The translations under genes were made by a program, and so were the position numbers. From contig CP023454.1 in assembly GCA_002356635.1 (NCBI GenBank), positions 2,588,501-2,652,500 of the forward strand: a stretch of 64,000 nucleotides of DNA, written 5' to 3'. The DNA comes from Rhodobacteraceae bacterium QY30. GTDB taxonomy: Bacteria; Pseudomonadota; Alphaproteobacteria; Rhodobacterales; Rhodobacteraceae. The notes beneath the pieces were generated by a model. The model saw nothing but the letters and a program-made list of their open reading frames with translations. It did not search any database and was not told the origin of the DNA. Positions 45,674-54,123 of the stretch are shown here, one piece after another (within the stretch, counting starts at the first letter, position 1; each line of letters starts with the position of its first letter).

Positions 45674-46756
45674 TTACCGCAGCTTCAGCGTGGCCAGCCC
45701 GATCAGCGCAAGGATCAGGCTGATGATCCAGAAGCGGATCACGATCTGCGCCTCGCCCCAGCCCTTCTTTTCGAAGTGGTGGTGGATCGGTGCCATTAGG
45801 AAGACCCGCTTGCCGGTGCGCTTGAAATAGGCGACCTGGATGATGACGCTCAGCGCCTCGACCACGAACAGGCCGCCGACGATTGCCAGAACGATTTCAT
45901 GCTTCGTCACGACCGCAATCGCGCCCAGCGCGCCGCCCAGCGCCAGGCTGCCGGTGTCGCCCATGAACACGGCCGCCGGGGGGGCGTTATACCACAAGAA
46001 TCCAAGCCCCCCGCCGATCAGCGCCGCGCAGAAGATTAGAAGCTCGCCGGTGCCGGGAACGAAGTGAACGCCCAGGTACTGGGTGAAGTTGTAGTTGCCG
46101 ACGATGTAGGCAATCACACCGAAGGACGCGGCGGCGATCATCACCGGCATCACGGCCAGGCCGTCCAGCCCATCGGTCAGGTTCACGGCATTCGCCGCGC
46201 CCACGATCACCAGCATGGCGAAGGGCACGAAAAGGATGCTGAGGTTGATCAGCGCGTCCTTGAAAATCGGGAAGGCCAGCGTCCAGCGCAGCGCCTCGGG
46301 GTGGAACAGCGCCGCTGCCACCCCCGCAACCGCCGCGATCCCCAGGCCCGCCAGCATCCGGATGCGCGACGACACGCCGTTGGTGTTCTGCTTCGTCACC
46401 TTGGCGTAGTCGTCGGCAAAGCCGATCAGCCCGAAGCCCACCGTCACCAGAAGCACGATCCAGACATAGGGATTGTCGAGACGCCCCCAGAGCAGCGTCG
46501 AGACCAGCAGCGCCGACAGGATCAAAAGGCCGCCCATCGTGGGGGTGCCCGCCTTGACGAAATGGGTGGCCGGGCCGTCATCGCGGATGGGCTGGCCCTT
46601 TTTCTGCTTGCGGCGCAAGAGGTTGATCAGGGGCCGTCCGAAGATGAACCCGAACAGAAGCGCGGTGAAGAACGCGGCGCCGGCCCGGAAGGTGATGTAG
46701 CGGAACAGGTTGAAGAAGTCGCCGCCATCCGAAAGGCTTGCCAGCCAGTAGAGCAT
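45674..46756 (-). CDS. mraY: phospho-N-acetylmuramoyl-pentapeptide-transferase
   Basis: MraY transfers phospho-MurNAc-pentapeptide to undecaprenyl phosphate, forming lipid I. The 360-residue membrane enzyme has about ten helices. It shows the catalytic aspartates in [15 protein letters not shown], the motif [28 protein letters not shown], and the histidine-rich [12 protein letters not shown] loop. Its ATG directly follows the murF stop (TGAATG). Confidence 0.97.
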   Translation of the reverse strand: MLYWLASLSDGGDFFNLFRYITFRAGAAFFTALLFGFIFGRPLINLLRRKQKKGQPIRDDGPATHFVKAGTPTMGGLLILSALLVSTLLWGRLDNPYVWIVLLVTVGFGLIGFADDYAKVTKQNTNGVSSRIRMLAGLGIAAVAGVAAALFHPEALRWTLAFPIFKDALINLSILFVPFAMLVIVGAANAVNLTDGLDGLAVMPVMIAAASFGVIAYIVGNYNFTQYLGVHFVPGTGELLIFCAALIGGGLGFLWYNAPPAAVFMGDTGSLALGGALGAIAVVTKHEIVLAIVGGLFVVEALSVIIQVAYFKRTGKRVFLMAPIHHHFEKKGWGEAQIVIRFWIISLILALIGLATLKLR

Positions 46757-48202
46757 TCACTCGGCCCCTTTGATATCCGAGGCGCCCGATTGCCCCAGTT
46801 TGCGCAAGGCGTCAACCACCAGACTGACGCGGCTGCCCTTCGATCCCTTCACCAGGACGACATCGCCCGCATCGACCAGAAACCGCGCCCGCGCCGCCAG
46901 ATCGGCAGCGTTCTCGTGCCATTCGCCGCGCTTCTGCCGGGGAAGTGCGTTCCAAAGATGGCGCATCCGTGGCCCGACGCAGTGGACCAGGTGAATCTCC
47001 GCCAGGGTCGGATGATCCGCCACCGCGGCATGAAGGGCGTTTTCCTGTTCGCCCAGTTCCAGCATGTCGCCCAGAACCACGATCCGCCGTCCCGCGATGT
47101 GACGACCGACCCCGTGGCGCGGCTCGGCCACGGCCAGCACGTGCAGCGCGGCGTCCAGCGAGGTGGGGTTGGCGTTGTAGGCATCGTCGATCAGGTCGAT
47201 AGTCATCTCCTCCTCGACCGGGTCAAGGTGGATGGTTTCGCGCAGGCCGCGCCCAGCGACCGGCTGCCACAGGCCAAGGTCGCAGGCGGCAATGGCCGGA
47301 TCGGCGCCCACCGACTCGGCCACCGCCAGGACGCCCAGCGCGTTCATGGCGAAATGCCGCCCGGCCGACCGGATCTTGAACAGGAAAGGCGCGCCGTGGC
47401 GGGTGGCCTGGACGATGGTGGTGTCCTGGGCCACCGTCGCCTCGACCAGCGCGTAGTCGTCGGTTGGAGAAGGTCCAAAACGCAGGACACGCCCGGCCGC
47501 GCGCGCGGCATCGGCCAGGATCGGCGTCACGTCCAGCCCCGAAGGGATGACGGCCACGCCGCCCGGCTCCAGTCCCTGGAAGATCGTCGCCTTTTCGCGG
47601 GCGATACCCTCGATCCCGTCGAAGGCCGCCATGTGCGCGGCGGCGATCGTGGTGATCATCGCCACATGCGGCCGCGCCATCCGCGCAAGCGGCGCGATTT
47701 CGCCGGGATGGTTCATGCCGATCTCGATCACCGCGAAGTCGCAATCGGCGGGCATCCGGGCCAGTGTCAGCGGCACGCCCCAGTGGTTGTTGAAACTCGC
47801 CTCGGCGGCATGGACGCGGCCCTGCCCGGCCAGCACGGCACGCAACATCTCCTTGGTCGAGGTCTTGCCGACCGATCCGGTCACGGCGACCACCCGGGCC
47901 CGCGAACGGGCACGGCCCGCCCGGCCAAGCGCCTCCAGCGCCAGAAGCACGTCCGGAACGATCAGCAGGGGATCGCTTTCCGAACAGCCCTCGGGAATGT
48001 GGGAGACCACCGCCCCCGAAGCGCCCTTCGCCAGCGCCTGTGCCACGAAGTCATGGCCGTCCCGCACATCCTTCAGCGCGATGAACAGATCGCCGGGTTG
48101 CAGGCTGCGGGTGTCGATGGACAGTCCGGTTGCGGCAAAGCCGCGTGTCACGCGCCCGCCCGTGGCACGGGCCAGGTCGTCCGAGATCCAGAGCGCGGTC
48201 AT
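46757..48202 (-). CDS. murF: UDP-N-acetylmuramoyl-tripeptide--D-alanyl-D-alanine ligase
   Basis: MurF attaches D-Ala-D-Ala to make the pentapeptide precursor. The 481-residue protein has an N-terminal TGLSIDTRSLQPGDLFIALKD, the ATP loop AVTGSVGKTSTKEMLRAVL, FNNHWGVPLTLARMP, MNHPGEI and DDAYNANPTSLDAALH. Its start overlaps the murE stop by four bases and its stop abuts the mraY start, so the three are translated together. Confidence 0.97.
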   Translation of the reverse strand: MTALWISDDLARATGGRVTRGFAATGLSIDTRSLQPGDLFIALKDVRDGHDFVAQALAKGASGAVVSHIPEGCSESDPLLIVPDVLLALEALGRAGRARSRARVVAVTGSVGKTSTKEMLRAVLAGQGRVHAAEASFNNHWGVPLTLARMPADCDFAVIEIGMNHPGEIAPLARMARPHVAMITTIAAAHMAAFDGIEGIAREKATIFQGLEPGGVAVIPSGLDVTPILADAARAAGRVLRFGPSPTDDYALVEATVAQDTTIVQATRHGAPFLFKIRSAGRHFAMNALGVLAVAESVGADPAIAACDLGLWQPVAGRGLRETIHLDPVEEEMTIDLIDDAYNANPTSLDAALHVLAVAEPRHGVGRHIAGRRIVVLGDMLELGEQENALHAAVADHPTLAEIHLVHCVGPRMRHLWNALPRQKRGEWHENAADLAARARFLVDAGDVVLVKGSKGSRVSLVVDALRKLGQSGASDIKGAE

Positions 48203-49680
48203 CCGATCTTCCCGTCCAGGGCGGCGACGGCGATGCTGGCCTGTTCCGCGTCGTCGAACGGATAGATCTGCCCGGCGATGATCTGTCCCGTCTCGTGGCC
48301 CTTGCCTGCCACCAGAAGCGCATCGCCCGGTCCCAGGTCATCGACCCCGCGCAGGATCGCCTCGGCGCGGTCGCCCACCTCGGTCGCGCCGGGACAACCC
48401 GCCATCACCTCGGCCCGGATCGCGGCGGGGTCTTCGCTTCGGGGATTGTCATCGGTGACATAGACCTTGTCGGCGAATTCGGCGGCGGCCTGGCCCATCA
48501 ACGGGCGTTTCAGCCGGTCGCGGTCACCACCTGCCCCAAAGACCACGATGATCCGGCCCAGGACATGCGGGCGCAAGGATTGCAGCGCCGAGGCAAGCGC
48601 GCCGGGCTTGTGCGAATAATCGACGAAGACGGTCGCGCCATTTTCCCGCTTGGCGGCGAGCTCCATCCGCCCGCGCACGGTTTTCAGGCCCGGTAATGCC
48701 GCAAAGACGTCGGTCGGGGCAGAGCCCGAGGCGATGCACAACCCCGCCGCTGCCAGCACGTTTTCCGCCTGGAAACCGCCGATCAGGTTCAGCCGCGCCT
48801 GATGCGTTGTTCCCGCCCAGGCAAACCGCAGTTCCTGGCCCGTGGCATCATAGCGCTGCCCAAGGATCCGCAGGTCCGCCCCGTCGGACCGGCCGATGGT
48901 GATCAGTCCCTGCCCCCGCGCCCGGACGTGGTCCAGCATCTCGACGCCCCGAGGATCGTCGATGTTGACGACGGCGGTACCGTCCTCGGGCAGGACGCGG
49001 TCGAACAGAAGCGCCTTGGCGGCGAAGTATTCGGCAAAGCCCGCGTGGTAATCCAGATGGTCTTGCGAAAAGTTGGTGAAGGCCGCCGCCTTCAGGCGCA
49101 CGGCATCCAGCCGGTGCTGGTCCAGCCCGTGCGAGGACGCCTCCATCGCGGCATGGGTGATCCGGGCCTCGGCCATGGCGGCCAGGATCCGGTGCAGCGT
49201 CACCGGTTCCGGCGTGGTGTGGGCCAGCGGCGCCTCATAGTCGCCCTGAACGCCCATGGTGCCCAGCGAACAGGCGGCATGGCCCAGCGCCTGCCAGATC
49301 TGCCGGGTGAAGGTCGCGACCGAGGTCTTGCCGCTGGTGCCGGTTACGGCGACGATGGTTTCGGGCTGCCGGCCGAACCACAGGGCCGCCGCATAGGCAA
49401 GCGCCTGTCGCGGCTCGTCCGCGACGACCAGCGCCGCCTCGGATCCGGCCAGCACATCGGCGGCCAGGGCGGCGCCAGCGCGGTCGGTCAGGATGGCCGC
49501 CGCCCCCATGCGCAGCGCATACTGGATGAATTCACCGCCGTGGACCCGGGAGCCCGGCAGCGCCGCGAACAGGAACCCCGGCTGCACCTGGCGGCTGTCC
49601 ACCGCAATTCCGGTCACGCGGGGGTTGCGGCCGCCGTCGCCCACCAGCCCCAGATCCGCCAGTGTCCTGATGCCGTCCAT
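48199..49680 (-). CDS. murE: UDP-N-acetylmuramoyl-L-alanyl-D-glutamate--2,6-diaminopimelate ligase
   Basis: MurE adds the third amino acid of the stem peptide. The 493-residue protein has GIAVDSRQVQPGFLFAAL, the ATP loop AVTGTSGKTSVATFTRQIW, NFSQDHLDYH and DYSHKPGALASAL. The motif DDNPRSEDP contains DNPR, the signature for meso-diaminopimelate selection, so the wall is of the Gram-negative type. Its stop overlaps murF. Confidence 0.97.
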   Translation of the reverse strand: MDGIRTLADLGLVGDGGRNPRVTGIAVDSRQVQPGFLFAALPGSRVHGGEFIQYALRMGAAAILTDRAGAALAADVLAGSEAALVVADEPRQALAYAAALWFGRQPETIVAVTGTSGKTSVATFTRQIWQALGHAACSLGTMGVQGDYEAPLAHTTPEPVTLHRILAAMAEARITHAAMEASSHGLDQHRLDAVRLKAAAFTNFSQDHLDYHAGFAEYFAAKALLFDRVLPEDGTAVVNIDDPRGVEMLDHVRARGQGLITIGRSDGADLRILGQRYDATGQELRFAWAGTTHQARLNLIGGFQAENVLAAAGLCIASGSAPTDVFAALPGLKTVRGRMELAAKRENGATVFVDYSHKPGALASALQSLRPHVLGRIIVVFGAGGDRDRLKRPLMGQAAAEFADKVYVTDDNPRSEDPAAIRAEVMAGCPGATEVGDRAEAILRGVDDLGPGDALLVAGKGHETGQIIAGQIYPFDDAEQASIAVAALDGKIG

Positions 49681-49709
49681 GCCAGATCCTTCCGCCCGAA
49701 GCTTGTCTT

Positions 49710-51491
49710 TCAGTTCCCGGCGAGTGTTACAGCAGCAGTGGCCACAGGTTCAACCGATGGCCGCAGCCCCAGAAGCGGCGCGACGCGGCGGATGATCTCG
49801 GCCCCGACCGGAACGCTGGTCCAGCCGGCGGTGCGGCGCGGCTCGGTGCCCGAGGTTTCCACCGGCTCGTCCAGCGAGACGATGAGGACGTATTTCGGAT
49901 CGGTCGAGGGGAAGACCGAGGCAAAGGTCGTCACCACCTTGTCCTCGTAATAGCCGCCGTTGGGCTTGGTCTTGTCGGCGGTGCCCGTTTTTCCCGCCAC
50001 CGAATAGCCGGGCACCTCGCCCATGCTGGCGGTACCGCGCACCACCACCTGCCGCAGAAGGTCGCGCACCTTGACCGAGGTCGCCTCGGAGATCACCCGC
50101 TCGCCCTTTTGGACCTTGTCGGTCTTGAGCAGCGTGGGCACGACGCGCGTGCCGCCGTTGGTCATCGTCGCATAGGCGGCCGCCAGGTGCAGCGGGCTGT
50201 CCGAGATGCCATGGCCGTAGGAAGTGGTGATCGTGGTGATGTCGGGCCATCTTTTCGGCAGGATCGGCTTGCCGGCGGCGGCTTCCGCGATTTCCAGCGG
50301 AACCGGCTCCATCAGGCCCAGCGACTTGAAGAACGCCTGCTGTCGATCCGCGCCGATCATCAGGGCGATATGCGCAGTTCCCACGTTCGAGGATTTGGCG
50401 ATCACCTCGGTCACGCTCAACTGGGCGCCGTAGTTGTGGAAGTCGCGGATGCGGTGGCGGCCCCAGATCATCGGCGACTTGGTGTCGATCATGGTCTGCG
50501 GATTGACCAGGCCCAGCTCCAGCGCCTGGCCGACCGCGAAGATCTTGAAGGTCGAGCCCAATTCGTAGACGCCCTGGATCGCGCGGTTGAACAGCGGGCT
50601 GTCCGAGGGATCGCCCTTCACCAGCGGCTGCGGACGGGTGTTCGGATCGAAGTCCGGCAACGAGGCCAGCGCCACCACCTCGCCGGTGTGGACATCCATC
50701 AGGACCGCCGCCGCGCCCTTGGCGTTCATCAGCTTCATGCCGCCTGCCAGCACGTCCTCGACCGTGGACTGCACGGTCAGGTCCAGCGACAGTTGCAGGG
50801 GCGCACCGTTGTTGGCCGGATCGCGCAGCCAGCCGTCAAAGGTCTTTTCCACGCCCGCGGTGCCGATCACCTCGGCCGAGTGGACACCTTCGCGGCCAAA
50901 GCTGGCGCCGCCCAGCACATGGGCCGCCAGGCTGCCATTGGGGTAAAGGCGCATTTCGCGCGGTCCGAACAGCAGCCCCGGATCGCCGATTTCATGGACC
51001 ATCTGCATCTGCTCGGGCGAGATGCGCTTGCGCAGCCAGAGGAACTTCTTGGCCCCGGTAAAGTCCGCGACCAGGCGTTTTTCATCCAGGTCCGGGAAGA
51101 TCTGCACCAGTTTCTTGGCCGATCCCTGCGGATCGACCATCAGCCGGGGCTGGGCATAAAGCGAATGGGTGACCAGGTTGGTTGCCAGAACCCGGCCCTG
51201 CCGGTCAACGATGTCCGCCCGCTGGGCAAGGATCGAGTTGCCGCCCATCGACACCTCGGGTTCCACCGGGACCGTGGCGGCCAGAAGGCCCATCCGCGCG
51301 CCCACCGCGCCGAAGGCCGCGACGAACAGCACGCCCAGCACCAGAAGCCGCCCTTCGGCGCGCAGACGTGCCTTGTCTCGCACCGCCTCGTTGCGCAGGC
51401 GGATGTTCTCGCGCTCGATCACGTCGGGGTTTTCGCCGCGGTTGCGGGCCGAAAGGATGCGGGCCAGCGGGCGCAGGGGGATGCGGGTCAT
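49710..51491 (-). CDS. ftsI: peptidoglycan D,D-transpeptidase FtsI (PBP3)
   Basis: FtsI is the class B penicillin-binding protein of the septum. The 593-residue protein has a cytoplasmic N-terminus, one membrane helix near residues 48-68 and a periplasmic dimerisation domain. The transpeptidase domain has ELGSTFKIFAV (the SxxK serine), AKSSNVGTAH (SxN) and GKTGTADKTKPNGG (KTG). It is followed at 29 bp by murE and preceded at 18 bp by ftsL. Confidence 0.97.
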   Translation of the reverse strand: MTRIPLRPLARILSARNRGENPDVIERENIRLRNEAVRDKARLRAEGRLLVLGVLFVAAFGAVGARMGLLAATVPVEPEVSMGGNSILAQRADIVDRQGRVLATNLVTHSLYAQPRLMVDPQGSAKKLVQIFPDLDEKRLVADFTGAKKFLWLRKRISPEQMQMVHEIGDPGLLFGPREMRLYPNGSLAAHVLGGASFGREGVHSAEVIGTAGVEKTFDGWLRDPANNGAPLQLSLDLTVQSTVEDVLAGGMKLMNAKGAAAVLMDVHTGEVVALASLPDFDPNTRPQPLVKGDPSDSPLFNRAIQGVYELGSTFKIFAVGQALELGLVNPQTMIDTKSPMIWGRHRIRDFHNYGAQLSVTEVIAKSSNVGTAHIALMIGADRQQAFFKSLGLMEPVPLEIAEAAAGKPILPKRWPDITTITTSYGHGISDSPLHLAAAYATMTNGGTRVVPTLLKTDKVQKGERVISEATSVKVRDLLRQVVVRGTASMGEVPGYSVAGKTGTADKTKPNGGYYEDKVVTTFASVFPSTDPKYVLIVSLDEPVETSGTEPRRTAGWTSVPVGAEIIRRVAPLLGLRPSVEPVATAAVTLAGN

Positions 51492-51509
51492 CGGCTTCGG
51501 TCTCCGGCT

Positions 51510-51917
51510 TCAGTTTTCCGGGGTCTCGGGGACATCGGGATCGGGGATCGGATCGGCCAGGTGCGGCTTGGGGGCGGAGGAGGTGTCGATGGGATCGGTC
51601 AGTTCGGGTGCCCCGACAAGACCGCCGCCGGGAATGGGATAGCCCACGTCCTCGACCGAGCCGAACTGTTCGGGCACCAGCGGCAAAAGCTGAAGCCGGT
51701 CAAAGTTGATGTCAGCCAGTTCGCGCAGGCGGTCGGGGCGGTTGAGATAGGCCCATTCGGCGCGCAGGACCGACAGGGATTCCCGAAGCGCCGCGATCTC
51801 CGACTGCAGCTTGCGCACATCGGCCAGCGCGGCCTGGGTCGCGTAGTTTTCGCGGTAGGCCCAGAAGCCCAGCGCGATCACGGCCATGACGGTCAGCACT
51901 CGGATCAGGATGCGCAT
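51510..51917 (-). CDS. ftsL: cell division protein FtsL
   Basis: A 135-residue bitopic protein with a membrane helix at residues 3-21 and a periplasmic coiled coil (about 30-65, rich in Leu, Glu and Arg). The Pro/Asp-rich tail ends DPDVPETPEN. The size, topology and position between rsmH and ftsI identify FtsL, part of the FtsQLB complex, although its sequence is poorly conserved. Its start overlaps the rsmH stop by one base (TGATG). Confidence 0.88.
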   Translation of the reverse strand: MRILIRVLTVMAVIALGFWAYRENYATQAALADVRKLQSEIAALRESLSVLRAEWAYLNRPDRLRELADINFDRLQLLPLVPEQFGSVEDVGYPIPGGGLVGAPELTDPIDTSSAPKPHLADPIPDPDVPETPEN

Positions 51918-52927
51918 CAGCGGTGTCCTTTCAGCGCGGTCTGTTTCAGCGCCGGCAGGGGCAGGCCCAGTGCGGCACGGTCGGCGCGGCCTGCCGGGGC
52001 ATCGGTGCGGGTGCCGCAGCGCAGTCGGGCAGAACGGGCACGCGGGTTGGCGGCAAGCTCCTCGTCGTCGGCCTCGATGGCGCGGCGGGTCGCTTGCGTG
52101 AAGGCGGGGGTGACGGCAGCGCGCGCCGGGGCGTAACGGCTGCCCTGCCCTTCGGCACCGCTGCGCAGCTGGAAGAACCGCTTCACGATCCGATCTTCCA
52201 GCGAATGAAAGGTCACGACGGCCAGCTGTCCGCCCGGTTTCAGCGCGCGTTCGGCGGCCTCAAGCCCTTCGGCCAGTTGGCCGAATTCGTCGTTCACGGC
52301 GATGCGGATCGCCTGGAAAGTGCGGGTGGCCGGATGGCTTTGCCCGGGCTTCGGGCGCGGCAGGGCCCGTTCGACCACCTCGGCCAATTGCCGCGTGGTC
52401 AGCAGGGGTGCCGCCTCACGCGCCTTGACAATGGCGCGGGCGATCCGGCGCGACGCGCGGTCTTCGCCGTAGTGATAGATGATGTCGGCCAGTTCCTCTT
52501 CGGACGCTTCGGCCACCAGATCGGCGGCGCTGGGGCCGGATTTTTCCATCCGCATGTCCAGCGGGCCATCCTTCATGAAGGAAAAGCCGCGCTCGGCCTG
52601 ATCCAGCTGCATGGACGACACGCCAAGATCCAGCACCACGCCATCCAGCGGTTCGCCCGCCAGCCGGTCCAGATCGGAAAACGTGCCCTCGACCAGCCGA
52701 AGGCGGTCGCCATAGGCGCCGCGCCACCGGTCGGCCATCGGAAAGACCGACGGATCCCGGTCCACGCCGATGACCCGGTCGGCGCCCGCATCCAGAAGGC
52801 CGCGCGAATAGCCGCCCGCGCCGAAGGTGCCATCCAGCCAGACGCCCCTTACCGGCGCGACGGCCCGCAGAAGCGGGCCAAGAAGAACGGGGATGTGCGG
52901 GGCGTCATCGGCTGGGCTGACCGTCAT
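51917..52927 (-). CDS. rsmH: 16S rRNA (cytosine(1402)-N(4))-methyltransferase
   Basis: RsmH (MraW) N4-methylates C1402 in the ribosomal P site. The 336-residue protein starts [31 protein letters not shown], containing the SAM-binding glycine loop. It has [20 protein letters not shown] in the middle and [16 protein letters not shown] near the C-terminus. Three bases separate it from the mraZ stop. It is the second gene of the dcw cluster. Confidence 0.97.
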   Translation of the reverse strand: MTVSPADDAPHIPVLLGPLLRAVAPVRGVWLDGTFGAGGYSRGLLDAGADRVIGVDRDPSVFPMADRWRGAYGDRLRLVEGTFSDLDRLAGEPLDGVVLDLGVSSMQLDQAERGFSFMKDGPLDMRMEKSGPSAADLVAEASEEELADIIYHYGEDRASRRIARAIVKAREAAPLLTTRQLAEVVERALPRPKPGQSHPATRTFQAIRIAVNDEFGQLAEGLEAAERALKPGGQLAVVTFHSLEDRIVKRFFQLRSGAEGQGSRYAPARAAVTPAFTQATRRAIEADDEELAANPRARSARLRCGTRTDAPAGRADRAALGLPLPALKQTALKGHR

Positions 52928-52930
52928 GCG

Positions 52931-53434
52931 TCAGCCCCTTGAACGCGCGGGCAGCAGGCTGCGCGGATCGAAGTCTTCGGGGTATTGCTCGGCCAGCTTG
53001 CGCGTACGGTTCGCGGCCTTGTCCTGATAGGTCTCGGGCTTCCAGATCTTGAAGTAGTCACCGGCCGAGATGAAGAAGGCCTCGCCTTCCAGCCCGATCT
53101 TTTCACGAAGGCGCTGCGGCAGGACCAGACGGCCATCGTCGTCGATCTGCGCCTCGATGGACTGGCCATGCATCAGTTCTTCCAGCCACAGCCGTTCGGG
53201 CGAGCCGCGCTGCATGTCTTCGATCTGCTCGTCGATCTCTTCGATGGCGCGCATGGTGTAGACTTCCAGCCAGTCCTGGGTGTCATCGCCGTAGACGACA
53301 ACGATGTTGGGACGCAAGCCCTCGCGCCAGTCGGGATCAGAGGCTTCGATGACACGGCGGAACGGGGCGGGGATGGAGACCCGCCCCTTCGCGTCCACCT
53401 TGAACGTGTCCGAACCTCTGAACCTGCGTGCCAC
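52931..53434 (-). CDS. mraZ: transcriptional regulator MraZ
   Basis: MraZ is the first gene of the dcw cluster. It is a ring-forming DNA-binding protein with two AbrB-like halves that represses its own operon in E. coli. The 167-residue protein starts at GTG with AGGAG about 10 bp upstream. The first half has VDAKGRVSIPAPFRRVIEASD and the second DDDGRLVLPQRLREKIGLEG, the paired DxxGR motifs of the family. A leader of nearly 700 bp precedes it and holds GGGA-type repeats that are candidate binding sites. Confidence 0.95.
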   Translation of the reverse strand: MARRFRGSDTFKVDAKGRVSIPAPFRRVIEASDPDWREGLRPNIVVVYGDDTQDWLEVYTMRAIEEIDEQIEDMQRGSPERLWLEELMHGQSIEAQIDDDGRLVLPQRLREKIGLEGEAFFISAGDYFKIWKPETYQDKAANRTRKLAEQYPEDFDPRSLLPARSRG

Positions 53435-53510
53435 CGGCGCGCGCTCCTGTCTTCAGTTCCTGTCCCAACCGCATCAGGCCCGGGTTTTCCCGGTCCCTGA
53501 AACGGACAAC

Positions 53511-53544
53511 GGCGGATCGGGCTGCTGCCACTGCCCGATCCGCC
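53511..53544 (-). other. strong hairpin in the mraZ leader (possible attenuator)
   Basis: GGCGGATCGGGC and GCCCGATCCGCC form a perfect 12-bp stem over a 10-base loop, 77 bp upstream of the mraZ start. On the minus strand it is followed by GTTGTCCGTTTC, only modestly T-rich, so partial termination is plausible. Confidence 0.65.
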
Positions 53545-53730
53545 GCCCTCGTCCCATCTCTGGGTCCCCTTTTGCGGGGCTTGGCCTTCCGTGCAGGACA
53601 CCTGGGGGGATGTCTGCTCCCTGCCGGAAGGCTCGGTTTTCGGATGAAGGCGGGGCCTGTATGAAACCTGACTTCGCCTTGTTTGGGGTCTTGAGCGCCC
53701 CGCTGTGTCAGCCCGTCCTCATCCGTGAAT
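53511..53730 (-). ncRNA. candidate UpsM-like sRNA from the mraZ 5' leader
   Basis: In Rhodobacter sphaeroides the dcw cluster is preceded by an extended 5' leader from which the sRNA UpsM is made by partial termination. Here the same position shows about 690 bp without a gene and a strong hairpin at 53511-53544 that could form the 3' end. The 5' end given is only an estimate based on the roughly 200-nt size I recall for UpsM; no promoter could be fixed. The call rests on position, strand and the hairpin, not on sequence identity. Confidence 0.4.
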
Positions 53731-53733
53731 GCA

Positions 53734-53787
53734 GGGATGGCATGGGAAATTACGGGAAGCAACTGGAAAGTTCGGGAGAAAATGGGG
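53734..53787. promoter_or_regulatory. six GGGA-type repeats at exact 10-bp spacing (candidate MraZ operator)
   Basis: On the plus strand GGGA/TGGA/GGGG units begin at 53734, 53744, 53754, 53764, 53774 and 53784, one per 10 bp. An extra GGGAA sits at 53799. MraZ of E. coli binds TGGG-type direct repeats separated by five bases, that is with a 10-bp period, upstream of mraZ. The arrangement therefore suggests a MraZ operator, although here the G-rich strand is opposite to the mraZ coding strand. Confidence 0.6.
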
Positions 53788-53819
53788 CGAAGCGACAAGG
53801 GAATAGGTGGAACTTTCGT

Positions 53820-53840
53820 TTATCCACGAAGTTATCCACA
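53820..53840 (+). promoter_or_regulatory. two adjacent DnaA boxes in the mraZ leader
   Basis: TTATCCACG (53820-53828) and TTATCCACA (53832-53840) are direct repeats three bases apart. The second is the consensus DnaA box and the first differs at the last base. They lie between two clusters of GGGA/TTCCC repeats upstream of mraZ. Confidence 0.6.
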
Positions 53841-53913
53841 GTCGTCCGGGAATTTCTAGGCGGCCGGGCCAAAACAGCCACAAGATGTAGCGAAAATTGG
53901 CATGCGTCTGTTT

Positions 53914-53936
53914 TTCCCGTAACTTCCCGGATTTCC
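53914..53936. promoter_or_regulatory. second cluster of GGGAA repeats upstream of mraZ
   Basis: TTCCC at 53914 and 53924 and TTCC at 53933 (plus strand) read as GGGAA-type units with 9-10 bp spacing on the mraZ coding strand. They match the spacing expected for MraZ sites. Confidence 0.45.
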
Positions 53937-54045
53937 GAACACGGCTCTACGGTTCAGTCGCAGGAGTTACCCAAAAGCCACAGAATCCGGGCGCTTTCCC
54001 GGCGAAACACAGGAACTCGCGGCGCCGTGATTCTGCCGGAATCAG

Positions 54046-54070
54046 AACGGCGGCCCGTCGAGCCGCCGTT
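54046..54070 (+). terminator. perfect hairpin between mrp and the mraZ leader
   Basis: AACGGCGGC pairs with GCCGCCGTT over a seven-base loop. TTTTCCC follows on the plus strand; on the minus strand (direction of mrp) only CTGATTCC follows, with another small hairpin TGATTC/GAATCA at 54028-54044. It may end mrp transcripts imperfectly. Confidence 0.5.
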
Positions 54071-54109
54071 TTCCCATACATTCCCACGGGCGAATTCCCA
54101 TGCGTTCCC
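54071..54109. promoter_or_regulatory. third cluster: four TTCCC/GGGAA repeats after mrp
   Basis: TTCCC occurs at 54071, 54081, 54095 and 54105, giving two pairs with 10-bp spacing separated by 14 bp. On the mraZ coding strand this reads GGGAA-N5-GGGAA-N9-GGGAA-N5-GGGAA, closely similar in unit and period to the other two clusters. Confidence 0.5.
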
Positions 54110-54123
54110 GGCGCAGGACGGCG

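Noticed and set aside
53820-53840. DnaA boxes as part of a replication origin
   Set aside because: Only two boxes and no AT-rich unwinding region, dnaA, parAB or other origin genes nearby; a regulatory role is more likely.
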